The notes: generated by a model from the letters alone, not told the origin. DNA of 19,470 nt from an uncultured Clostridia bacterium (GCA_937914815.1 CALDMI010000382.1:1-19470), one strand, 5' to 3'; positions 1 through 6,445 are shown, numbered from the stretch's first letter. Made by a program: numbers and translations.

Positions 1-373
1 TTAAACAGGGAATTTGCCTATGTTTTCGCACTATTTATATCAAAAACGCCGTTTATGGTCACGCTTCTTCTTTATTTTCCCGTTTCGACGCTTATTCATG
101 GCACTTTCGGTGGTATTTTACCTTGCGCAGACCCATCTCTATGCCTTATTGAGTCTCGTTTTACTCTTTATACCACCTCACGAGGCTTGGTCGTGTCCAC
201 CTCCGGCTCTTTTCGGCGCTTTTTTTGCCACGCTCTTCCTGTTTTCCTCTTGATTTCGCCCGTTTTTTCCAACTGTCTGTTTTTCTTATTGTTTTTACCG
301 CGATTTGTCTGATTTTTAGCGGTTTGCCGTCATTTTTATAAAAAAATCATTGCCATAGTGGGCAAGTATTTAA

Positions 374-389
374 TGTTTCAAATGAAACA
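374..389. promoter_or_regulatory. parS: parS site 1 (variant centre)
   Basis: TGTTTCAAATGAAACA, one mismatch from perfect dyad symmetry and two from the ParB consensus TGTTTCACGTGAAACA, both in the central bases. It is the first of four sites spaced 52, 42 and 101 bp apart and is a likely ParB nucleation or weak binding site. Confidence 0.75.
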
Positions 390-425
390 TCACGCATTTC
401 TCACCGAATGAAATACTTTTTTAAT

Positions 426-441
426 TGTTTCACATGAAACA
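426..441. promoter_or_regulatory. parS: parS site 2
   Basis: TGTTTCACATGAAACA, a single difference from the consensus parS palindrome, in the centre. A known class of ParB binding sequence; it lies 1.96 kb upstream of parA. Confidence 0.88.
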
Positions 442-467
442 TTCCAGCTTTGGCGTCAAGTATTCTG

Positions 468-483
468 TGTTTCACGTGAAACA
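468..483. promoter_or_regulatory. parS: parS site 3 (exact consensus)
   Basis: TGTTTCACGTGAAACA, a perfect 16-bp palindrome identical to the Firmicutes-type parS consensus. It is probably the strongest ParB loading site in the window. Confidence 0.95.
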
Positions 484-568
484 TCAGTGGGGAAAAGAGA
501 GTAGGGGCACATTCGCTTATTATAGGCTAAGCATATACTTTTTAGCGGGGTAGGGGACTGATTATAAA

Positions 569-584
569 TGTTTCATGTGAAACA
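569..584. promoter_or_regulatory. parS: parS site 4
   Basis: TGTTTCATGTGAAACA, one central difference from consensus. Read from the ATG at 568 it spells MFHVKH, the start of a spurious-looking 99-residue open frame. Confidence 0.88.
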
Positions 585-817
585 TTCAATTTTGCGGATA
601 GTCAGCGTATTAGTGGGCATATGTAATGAGCTACCCGCGCTTAGCTCTGCGCGCCTTGTTCTTTTACTTTTTTACTTCCTGCCGCATTTTTTCGGATTTT
701 ACCGTTCTTTGCCTGGCTTTCTTTCGCTTATTTCTCTTGTTTTAGTCGCTTTTATTGCTTTTTTTGTTTTCACCCCGCATGTGTGGAGTAAGTGGGGGTA
801 CACTCTACTAATCGTAT

Positions 818-833
818 TGTTTCATATGAAGCG
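818..833. promoter_or_regulatory. Degenerate parS-like site
   Basis: TGTTTCATATGAAGCG keeps the left half-site and the central dyad but differs at the last bases of the right half. It may be a decayed parS; whether ParB binds it is unknown. Confidence 0.4.
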
Positions 834-849
834 CCACTCCATCCCATTT

Positions 850-879
850 CGCCGTAAAGTAGGGTGATATTTTACGGCG
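850..879. repeat. Hairpin, 9-bp perfect stem
   Basis: CGCCGTAAA (850-858) is the exact reverse complement of TTTACGGCG (871-879), with a 12-nt loop. No T-tract follows on either side, so it is not a standard intrinsic terminator. Function unknown. Confidence 0.45.
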
Positions 880-894
880 TGCCGCAGTACAAGT

Positions 895-975
895 GTGATT
901 TATCTCTATTTTTGCGGAGTGTTGCGACGCAAATGCGTTTTATCCCTATTTTCAGGGGGGTGTTGCGGTGCAAAA
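895..975. repeat. Two imperfect tandem copies of about 41 bp
   Basis: TATCTCTATT (901) and TATCCCTATT (941), followed by GTTGCGACGCAAA (921) and GTTGCGGTGCAAA (962), show two adjacent diverged copies with a period of about 40-41 bp. Noncoding. Confidence 0.55.
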
Positions 976-1094
976 TGTACTTTCAATGTGCTTTCATGCT
1001 CATTCTATGAGATGTATCACGTCATAAAACCGTTTTTGCGTCCGTTCTTTTAGAGCGTGTCCACCCCCATGACCGCGTTTTGCGCCGATTATGT

Positions 1095-1345
1095 GGGATA
1101 CAGCCATCGCAGCAGCGTTTGCGGCCGTTTAGGTGGGGTGTATAGCTGTCACAGTCACATTTGCACCGTTTACGCGGGATACAGCCATCATAGCAGCGTT
1201 TGCAGTCGATTAGGCGGGGTGTATAGCTGCCACAGTCACATTTGCACCGTTTACGCGGGATGCAGCCATCATAGCAGCGTTCGCAGTCAATTAGGCGGGT
1301 ATAGCTACCACGGTCGCATTTTTTTTGCGCCGTTTACGCGAAATA
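1095..1345. repeat. 81-bp tandem repeat (minisatellite), three copies plus a decayed fourth
   Basis: Units begin at 1095, 1176 and 1257 (exact period 81) with a degenerate partial unit at about 1340. Shared landmarks are GGGATACAGCCATC, GCAGCGTTTGC and ACAGTCACATTTGCACC. Because 81 is divisible by 3, the repeat stays open in one + frame (1057-1572) and would encode 27-residue repeats rich in Ser, Cys, His and Tyr. No ribosome binding site or known family supports translation. Differences between copies are scattered, and a short deletion in copy 3 preserves the frame. Confidence 0.8.
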
Positions 1346-2017
1346 TGTGCCGTCACAGCCTTGTTTTGCACTTTATGAGGGGTATTGCCACCGCAGCTTG
1401 CGTTTTAATCACGCATGCATGCCTTTTCTCCCTCGTTCTCCTCGCGCCTTTGTTGTCTTTCACCGCCGTCGACGCTTTCTCTTGTCCTCTCGGATCTCTC
1501 CACCGCCTCCACCATTTCTGCCGTCTCCGCCATTTCTGGCATCTTCACCGGTTAAGCGGCGTTTGCGCTTAATATAAAAGCCTTGATACCGGATTGCGTA
1601 CTCTGTATAGTGCATGCAAGTTCGGTGTAGTGGAACGCAGACTCTGCAAAGCAGATTGCGACTATGTATAGCACATTTTGGCACTGCAATGCGAATTGTG
1701 AGCGTTTATGCCTGTCATGGCAGCCTTTTATGCCCGCGCTTTCGCGCCTTATACTCTATATCTATACTCCGGGCAAGCGCGGTTTGGTTTTTGCACGCCA
1801 AATGAAACGCGTCTGGCACCGTTTATGGCACTTTTGGCGCCGCATGAAACGTCTCCGGCGCTGTTTAGAGTGTGTTTGTCATCGTTTGGGGCGCTTTGGG
1901 TGTCACTTGGAGCGTGTTTGGCGCCTTTTGAAGTAGTTTCCGTACGGTAAAGTCGTATTTTTCGCCGGATATGAGCTTTTTCTCTGTCAAAGGAGTGCCG
2001 GCGGCGTTTATCATATC

Positions 2018-2033
2018 TGTTTCACATGAAACA
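2018..2033. promoter_or_regulatory. parS: parS site 5
   Basis: TGTTTCACATGAAACA, identical to site 2, separated from the main cluster by 1.4 kb and lying about 170 bp upstream of the parA promoter. It could let ParB reach the parAB promoter. Confidence 0.88.
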
Positions 2034-2204
2034 TTCGTTTTTACCTTCCGCGCGCTTTAGCGGCACTATTGCGGTGCTTTTTGCGCCTTGTCCGGGGCTT
2101 TTAACGGCATTTTCTCTGCGTTTATGGAGCCTCGGTGGGGCGAAGCAGGGGGGAGCGGAGTTTGCGTAGCGAAAAATATTTTTTATATCTTTTTCGCCGA
2201 TTTA

Positions 2205-2234
2205 TTGACAAATAAAAGGGCGAACTGGTATAAT
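2205..2234 (+). promoter_or_regulatory. parA promoter (sigma-A type, extended -10)
   Basis: TTGACA at 2205-2210, an 18-nt spacer, TATAAT at 2229-2234 preceded by TGG (extended -10 TGn). Both hexamers are exact consensus. Transcription should start near 2241, giving a leader of about 157 nt. Confidence 0.88.
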
Positions 2235-2240
2235 ATAAGG

Positions 2241-2397
2241 GAAAAGGTTTGCTTGCAAAGGCTTTTCCGCACCCTGTTTCAGCGAACGCCTATTATTTGA
2301 GATCAAAAAAGAATATATTGCAAGCAATGCAAAAAAACGCTGCTTTTGCAAGCCGTAAGATAATACAAAGCGATAAATCTCAAAAAGGACACCAACA
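2241..2397 (+). promoter_or_regulatory. Long, potentially structured parA leader
   Basis: The inferred 5' leader has nested complementarity. TTTGAGAT (2296-2303) matches ATCTCAAA (2377-2384), which runs into the Shine-Dalgarno site AAAGGA (2384-2389). Inside, TGCAAAA (2328-2334) pairs with TTTTGCA (2344-2350). An alternative partner exists: GCTTGCAAA (2251-2259) is complementary to TTTGCAAGC (2345-2353). Two mutually exclusive folds next to the ribosome site suggest possible translational control, but no known riboswitch class is recognised. Confidence 0.4.
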
Positions 2398-3162
2398 ATG
2401 GCTAAAATCGTATCTTTTTCTAATCAGAAAGGCGGGGTCGGAAAGACAACATCCTGCGTAAACATATCCGCCGCCGTGGCTAATAAGGGCAAAAAGGTGC
2501 TTCTTATTGACATGGACCCGCAGGGAAATGCCACAACCGGCTTGGGATTGCCGAAATCAAAGATAAAAAAGACCGTTTATGATGTGATAATCGGCGAATG
2601 TGACATTTCCGACGCTATAATCAAGACTCAATTCAAGAATTTATGGGTTGTTCCGGCTAATATCGACCTCGCCGGTGCAGAGCTCGAGCTCTATGACATG
2701 GAAGAAGAGGGGCAGAACTTCACAAAACCGGCTATTGAGTCGATAAAAGACCGTTTTGACTACATATTTATTGACTGTCCGCCGTCTCTCGGCATGCTTA
2801 CGATCAAGGCGCTGTCCATTTCGGACGGCATTATCGTGCCTATGCAGTGCGAATTTTACTCTATGGAGGGCATGTCACAGCTCCTGAACACGGTAAAACG
2901 CATAAAATCCGCCTATAATCCAGGGCTTCAGATCACCGGAATACTTCTTACAATGTATAACGGGCGGCTAACCCTGACAAATCAGGTCGTCGCGGAGCTG
3001 AAAAAGTACTACGCGGACAAGCTTTTCCGCGTTCCGATATCGAGAACAGTCCGCATAGCCGAGGCTCCGAGCTATGGAGAGCCGATATGCTATCACGACC
3101 CTTACGGCAAAGGATCTCTTGAATATGCCGCCGTTGCGAAAGAATTAATGCTCCGTATATAA
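2398..3162 (+). CDS. parA: Chromosome partitioning ATPase ParA (Soj)
   Basis: A 254-residue ParA/Soj ATPase that forms ATP-dependent dimers on the nucleoid and, with ParB bound at parS, segregates replicated origins; in Bacillus, Soj also regulates DnaA. Visible motifs are the deviant Walker A KGGVGKTT (residues 11-18) with the signature lysine, the A' motif DMDPQGN (38-44), and the Walker B region FIDCPPSLG (124-132). Length is typical of chromosomal ParA. The start is fixed by AAAAAGGA 8 nt before the ATG. It has its own strong promoter and a long leader. parB follows after a 425-nt gap, an unusually wide separation for a pair that is normally tightly linked, and the parS cluster lies upstream. 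Confidence 0.97.
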   Translation: MAKIVSFSNQKGGVGKTTSCVNISAAVANKGKKVLLIDMDPQGNATTGLGLPKSKIKKTVYDVIIGECDISDAIIKTQFKNLWVVPANIDLAGAELELYDMEEEGQNFTKPAIESIKDRFDYIFIDCPPSLGMLTIKALSISDGIIVPMQCEFYSMEGMSQLLNTVKRIKSAYNPGLQITGILLTMYNGRLTLTNQVVAELKKYYADKLFRVPISRTVRIAEAPSYGEPICYHDPYGKGSLEYAAVAKELMLRI

Positions 3163-3197
3163 GTTTTCCACATTCCCACACGCAAGGTGTGGAAAAC
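3163..3197. repeat. Inverted pair of DnaA-box-like 9-mers after parA
   Basis: A perfect 10-bp inverted repeat starts at the base after the parA stop codon: GTTTTCCACA (3163-3172) and TGTGGAAAAC (3188-3197), loop 15 nt. Each arm contains TTTTCCACA, one mismatch from the DnaA box TTATCCACA. It could be a DnaA binding pair or an RNA hairpin protecting the parA 3' end. No T-tract follows, so it is not a typical terminator. Confidence 0.5.
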
Positions 3198-3587
3198 CGG
3201 GTGATTTTCCGGACATTCGAGGTGTTTTTCGGCGGCTTTGCGGTGTTTTCGCAATGGTTTTCAGGCGTTTTTGAGTGCTCGGGTGTTTTCGGGGCGCTGT
3301 ACGGCGCGTTTTTGGCGATTATTCTTCGATTTTTTTGTGATTTTTCGCCGTTTCCTTGATTTTTTGAAAATTCGGCTTTCATGTGATTTTTCGTGTCTTC
3401 GCGTTTTTTTGAAAGAAATTTTACCGGAAAATTTGCGGGAAAGTATATTATTATACAATATTCTGTATTGAATATCGATTTACTTATTAAAATTACACTT
3501 CGCATTTTACATTTGCACTTACGCTTACACATACTTACACTTACACTTACACATACTTACACTTACATACAGAGGAGGATGTCCATT
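3198..3587 (+). other. parA-parB intergenic region with G/T-rich and G-free segments
   Basis: About 390 bp with no gene. From 3198 to 3370 the + strand is G/T-rich with few A, like the region upstream of parA. From about 3440 it becomes AT-rich (possible -10-like TATATT/TACAAT at 3444-3459, without a good -35), and from about 3480 to 3570 nearly G-free. A promoter for parB is plausible here but I cannot place it confidently. Confidence 0.5.
3524..3566 (+). repeat. Short tandem repeat (ACTTAC/ACATAC) in parB leader
   Basis: A 21-bp sequence beginning CTTACACATACTTACAC occurs exactly twice, at 3524-3544 and 3546-3566 (period 22), within a run of ACTTAC-type hexamers covering about 3505-3570. 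It ends just before the parB Shine-Dalgarno site. The tract is almost free of G on the mRNA strand, so it should be unstructured. Confidence 0.75.
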
Positions 3588-4502
3588 ATGGCAAAGAAGC
3601 AAAGCGGGCTCGGCAGGGGGCTTGACGCTCTTTTTCTCGACAACGCCATAGAGTCGCGTAGCGGGAACGGAGAGCACACGATAACGAATATAAAGGTTTC
3701 GATAATAGATCCGAAATCCGATCAGCCGAGAAAAACCTTTGATAAAGAGGCGCTCGAACAGCTCTCGCAGTCGATAAAAGAGAACGGGCTTCTTCAGCCT
3801 ATTCTGGTACGCGAGCGCAAGGAGGGGAGATATCAGATAATCGCGGGCGAACGCCGTTTCCGTGCGTCAAAGCTCGCGGGGCTGACCGAGATCCCCTGTA
3901 TTATACTTGACAAGGACGACAAATCCACCGCGGAAATTGCTTTGATAGAGAATATTCAGCGCGAGGACCTCAACCCGGTCGAGGAGGCGTCTGCCTATCG
4001 CTCGCTCGCCGACGATTTCCACATGACGCAGGAGGAGATAGCGCAGAAGGTGGGGAAGAGCCGCAGCGCCGTAGCGAACGCGACGCGTCTTCTTGACCTC
4101 CCCGGTGAACTCCTTACAAAGGTCGCGGACGGCACACTCTCCGCGGGGCATGCGCGCACGCTCCTCGGGCTCAAATACCCGGACGATATGTTTATTCTTG
4201 CCCGCAAGGTGACCGACAACGGGCTCACCGTCCGTCAGCTTGAGGAGGAGGTAAAGCGCGCCAACAAGGCAAAGAAAAAAATCGGTCAGCCGACCGATAC
4301 GGAGGAAGAGGACGAGAGCGCTGCTCCGAAAATAGATTACTTCCGTGAGCTTGAGCTTAAAATGCAGTCGGAGCTCGGCAGACAGGTACGCATACACGGC
4401 AAGGGAAGAAAGAAATTTATAACCCTCTTCTATGAGGACAATGAGGACCTTGACGATATAATCGCCGGTCTTTGCGGAAAGGATTTTCTTGATAACCTTT
4501 AA
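3588..4502 (+). CDS. parB: Chromosome partitioning protein ParB (Spo0J)
   Basis: A 304-residue ParB/Spo0J CTPase clamp that loads at parS, spreads on neighbouring DNA and stimulates the ATPase of ParA. Visible: N-terminal ParA-interacting segment with GLGRGLDALF (7-16), ParB/Srx CTP-binding domain with GERR (87-90) and ENIQRE (121-126), a helix-turn-helix for parS at about 146-170 (MTQEEIAQKVGKS), an acidic linker near 265-275 and a C-terminal dimerisation domain. The start at 3588 is chosen because AGAGGAGG (3571-3578) sits 9 nt upstream; the in-frame ATG at 3579 abuts that site and is unlikely. A terminator follows at 4655. It should act on the parS cluster at 374-584 and 2018. Confidence 0.96.
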   Translation: MAKKQSGLGRGLDALFLDNAIESRSGNGEHTITNIKVSIIDPKSDQPRKTFDKEALEQLSQSIKENGLLQPILVRERKEGRYQIIAGERRFRASKLAGLTEIPCIILDKDDKSTAEIALIENIQREDLNPVEEASAYRSLADDFHMTQEEIAQKVGKSRSAVANATRLLDLPGELLTKVADGTLSAGHARTLLGLKYPDDMFILARKVTDNGLTVRQLEEEVKRANKAKKKIGQPTDTEEEDESAAPKIDYFRELELKMQSELGRQVRIHGKGRKKFITLFYEDNEDLDDIIAGLCGKDFLDNL

Positions 4503-4654
4503 TCTTCACCCGGTCGTCAGCATTCAAAGCCGGCAATTTCAAGCCGATGTTCAGAACCGGTCGCGTTCCAAATATCGGCGCCTCGATAACAAACCGGAAA
4601 AAATGATATGATTTTGTAAATAATTATTTACATATTTCTAATATAACAAAGAGC

Positions 4655-4694
4655 TGCCCCGGGTGCGGAATATTCCGCTCCCGGGGCATTTTTT
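4655..4694 (+). terminator. Intrinsic terminator after parB
   Basis: TGCCCCGGG (4655-4663) pairs with CCCGGGGCA (4680-4688), and the inner GCGGAATATTCCGC is itself a perfect palindrome, giving a very long GC-rich hairpin followed by six T. It ends parB (parAB) transcription about 150 bp after the stop codon. Confidence 0.93.
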
Positions 4695-4716
4695 GCGCTG
4701 TGACAGCTTTTCCCGG

Positions 4717-4735
4717 CTACCCGTGTATTAAAAAA
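4717..4735. repeat. Dispersed 19-bp repeat, left copy
   Basis: CTACCCGTGTATTAAAAAA, identical to 6361-6379 on the other side of the MATE gene. The 15-bp core ACCCGTGTATTAAAA also occurs inverted at 16896-16910. A dispersed repeat of unknown nature. Confidence 0.85.
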
Positions 4736-4759
4736 TGAGGGGCGGCAGTGAACTTTACG

Positions 4760-4853
4760 GCACGGTGAAATACGGCTTGCGCCGTGTGGTATATTTTTCT
4801 CGCGGAAAATGTGAAATAACCTGTCGGCTGCGAAATACGGCTTGCGCCGTGTG
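4760..4853. repeat. Two copies of a 22-bp hairpin repeat upstream of the MATE gene
   Basis: GAAATACGGCTTGCGCCGTG plus two bases occurs exactly at 4767-4788 and 4832-4853 (spacing 65). Each copy has a short hairpin ACGGC-TTGC-GCCGT. A related sequence lies in inverse orientation at 6312-6339: compared with 4760-4787, 25 of 28 positions agree after reverse complementing. This looks like a small palindromic repeat family of the REP/MITE type. Confidence 0.75.
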
Positions 4854-4890
4854 TAAGATTTTTTGAGCGGCAGGGCTTGGGTTTACGGTA

Positions 4891-4919
4891 TTGACTTCCG
4901 GTGGCGCGGGTGGTAGAAT
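4891..4919 (+). promoter_or_regulatory. MATE gene promoter
   Basis: TTGACT at 4891-4896, a 17-nt spacer, TAGAAT at 4914-4919 preceded by TGG (extended -10). Start of transcription expected near 4926, leaving a leader of about 34 nt. Confidence 0.8.
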
Positions 4920-4959
4920 AATCTGTGACTGTAATTTGCTTTTCCTTGCGGAGGGGATT

Positions 4960-6312
4960 ATGAACCGTGATCTGACAAAGGGATCTGTTACAAGGTCCAT
5001 GCTGCTTTTCGCTGTCCCGATGATACTCGGTGACCTGCTTCAGCAGTGCTATAATATCGCCGACACGCTGATAGTCGGACAGTTCCTCGGGCGGGACGCC
5101 CTCGCGGCGGTCGGCTCGTCGTTTACGCTGATGACCTTTCTGACCTCGGTCATTCTCGGTCTCTGCATGGGGAGCGGCGCGCTGTTTTCCATGCGCTTCG
5201 GACAACGGGATGACAGAGCTCTCCGCGAGAGCCTCTGCGCCTCGTTCTTCTTTATTGCCGTCGTTACGGTTTTTCTGAATGTTCTTGCATATATCTGCCT
5301 TGATGGGCTCCGCATTTTTCTCCGCGTCCCGGATGAGGTCTGGGGAGATATGCGGAGATACCTCTTTGTAATATTTTTCGGAATACCTGCCGTTTTTCTC
5401 TATAACTATTTTGCATCATTTCTCCGGGCTATCGGAAACTCGGTTACGCCGCTCGCGTTTCTCGCCGTCTCCGCCGTTATGAATATCGCACTTGACCTCT
5501 GGTTTGTGATAGGTCTCGGCAGGGGAGTTGCCGGGGCGGCAGAGGCAACGGTTATAGCACAGTATTTTTCCGGTGTCGGGATCGCACTTTATGCGCTTAT
5601 CCGCTATCCGGAGACGCGCTCGATACGGCGGGTCGGCAACCTCCGCCGCGGGCGTATCCGTGAGATTGTCTCTTTCTCCATGCTCACCTGCGTTCAGCAG
5701 TCGGTGATGAACCTCGGTATTCTTATGATACAGGGGCTTGTAAACAGCTTCGGCCCGGTCGTTATGGCGGCGTTTGCCGCCGCGGTGAAAATAGATGCCT
5801 TTGCTTATATGCCGGTGCAGGATTTCGGAAACGCGTTTTCCACATTCATAGCGCAGAACTACGGCGCAAGGGAAGAGGGGAGGATACGCTCCGGACTGCG
5901 GGCGGCGCTCATAATCTCCATGACCTTCTGCATTATTATATCCGCACTTGTTTTTCTTTTTGCCGGACCGCTCATGTCGCTTTTTGTCGACGCGGGGGAG
6001 ACGGAGGTCATCGCGGAGGGCGTGCGCTATCTGCGCATTGAGGGCGCGTTTTACTGCGGCATAGGATGCCTTTTCCTGCTGTACGGCTTATATCGCGCGC
6101 TCGGCAAGCCGGGAATGAGCGTGGTTCTTACCGTCATCTCACTCGGCTCCCGCGTTGCGCTCTCCTACATTCTCTCTGCCGTGCCCTCCGTCGGTGTCGT
6201 CGGTATATGGTGGTCGGTTCCTATCGGCTGGCTCCTCGCCGATGTGACGGGGCTACTCTACTATAAAATAAGAAAAAAGAAACTCGCGCCCGGCGCGGGA
6301 CAGGAGTTATAA
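4960..6312 (+). CDS. MATE family multidrug/metabolite efflux transporter
   Basis: A 450-residue integral membrane protein of the multidrug and toxic compound extrusion family (NorM/DinF-like), exporting substrates by Na+ or H+ antiport. It opens with the family-typical segment MNRDLTKGSV followed by PMILGDLLQQCYNIADTLIVG, the first helix region, and shows about 12 hydrophobic segments in two halves; length is typical. The substrate cannot be told from sequence. The start at 4960 is set by GGAGGGG 4-10 nt upstream; the longer frame opening with TTG at 4891 overlaps the promoter -35 box and is rejected. The gene stands alone between the parB terminator and a shared terminator at 6419, and is bracketed by dispersed repeats, which may mean it was inserted here. 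Confidence 0.95.
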   Translation: MNRDLTKGSVTRSMLLFAVPMILGDLLQQCYNIADTLIVGQFLGRDALAAVGSSFTLMTFLTSVILGLCMGSGALFSMRFGQRDDRALRESLCASFFFIAVVTVFLNVLAYICLDGLRIFLRVPDEVWGDMRRYLFVIFFGIPAVFLYNYFASFLRAIGNSVTPLAFLAVSAVMNIALDLWFVIGLGRGVAGAAEATVIAQYFSGVGIALYALIRYPETRSIRRVGNLRRGRIREIVSFSMLTCVQQSVMNLGILMIQGLVNSFGPVVMAAFAAAVKIDAFAYMPVQDFGNAFSTFIAQNYGAREEGRIRSGLRAALIISMTFCIIISALVFLFAGPLMSLFVDAGETEVIAEGVRYLRIEGAFYCGIGCLFLLYGLYRALGKPGMSVVLTVISLGSRVALSYILSAVPSVGVVGIWWSVPIGWLLADVTGLLYYKIRKKKLAPGAGQEL

Positions 6313-6339
6313 CACGGCGACAGCCGTATTTCACTGTGC
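6312..6339. repeat. Hairpin repeat downstream of the MATE gene (inverse orientation)
   Basis: ACACGGCGACAGCCGTATTT followed by CACTGTGC is the near reverse complement of 4760-4787 (25 of 28 positions). It overlaps the MATE stop region, so the MATE gene sits between inverted copies of this repeat. Confidence 0.7.
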
Positions 6340-6360
6340 CGCGAGGCACTCAGCCTCCCC

Positions 6361-6379
6361 CTACCCGTGTATTAAAAAA
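6361..6379. repeat. Dispersed 19-bp repeat, right copy
   Basis: Identical to 4717-4735 and in the same orientation, 1644 bp away, so the MATE gene is framed by a direct repeat. It is followed by unusual homopolymers C9 (6396-6404) and A8 (6405-6412). Confidence 0.85.
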
Positions 6380-6418
6380 CGCGGATTATTTTGAACCCCC
6401 CCCCAAAAAAAACAGCAA

Positions 6419-6445
6419 GGCGGCGGAAAAATCCGCCGCCTTTTT
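6419..6445. terminator. Terminator between convergent MATE and guaB genes
   Basis: GGCGGCGGA (6419-6427), loop AAAA, TCCGCCGCC (6432-6440), then TTTTT. On the minus strand the same hairpin is followed, after about six bases, by eight T (complement of 6405-6412). It can therefore terminate the MATE gene and probably also guaB. Confidence 0.9.

Larger units (their letters stand above)
1..2200. other. Gene-poor, T/pyrimidine-rich parS region upstream of parAB
   Basis: About 2.2 kb with no convincing protein gene. Open frames exist on the + strand (14-253, 55-312, 568-867, 1057-1572, 1664-1936), but they lack good ribosome binding sites, have low-complexity or repeat-derived products and match no family I recognise. 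The + strand is strikingly T-rich (T/C in 1-800, G/T in 1800-1950), which makes fake hydrophobic reading frames. The region holds six parS-like sites, a 41-bp repeat, an 81-bp tandem repeat (1095-1340) and a roughly 60-bp imperfect repeat (1593-1675). I infer a centromere/origin-flanking region. The left side is cut by the window, so a gene ending before base 1 cannot be excluded. Confidence 0.65.

Noticed and set aside
14..312. Two overlapping + strand open frames (79 and 85 residues) rich in Phe and Leu
   Set aside because: Both result from T-rich composition, overlap each other in different frames, have no ribosome binding site and match no family.
1095..1345. CRISPR array considered for the 81-bp repeats
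   Set aside because: The repeats are contiguous without unique spacers, the unit is too long, and no cas genes are present.
1057..1572. 171-residue frame with 27-residue repeats as a possible secreted repeat protein
   Set aside because: Produced by the 81-bp tandem repeat staying in frame. No signal peptide at the start, no Shine-Dalgarno and an odd Cys/His/Ser composition. Kept as a repeat, not a gene.
1460..1950. Several short frames on both strands (for example 1460-1684 minus, 1664-1936 plus)
   Set aside because: Low-complexity Arg-rich or Trp/Arg-rich products of G/T-biased DNA, mutually overlapping, no initiation signals.
2948..3532. 194-residue minus-strand frame across the end of parA and the gap
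   Set aside because: Antisense to the clear parA gene and then low-complexity Lys/Asn-rich sequence complementary to T-rich DNA; no ribosome site.
4717..5205. 162-residue minus-strand frame upstream of and overlapping the MATE gene
   Set aside because: Runs antisense through hairpin repeats, the MATE promoter and the MATE start; no family resemblance.
4717..6379. Insertion sequence or transposon carrying the MATE gene
   Set aside because: No transposase, and no target-site duplication beyond the dispersed 19-bp repeat, which also occurs elsewhere. Reported only as repeats framing a gene.
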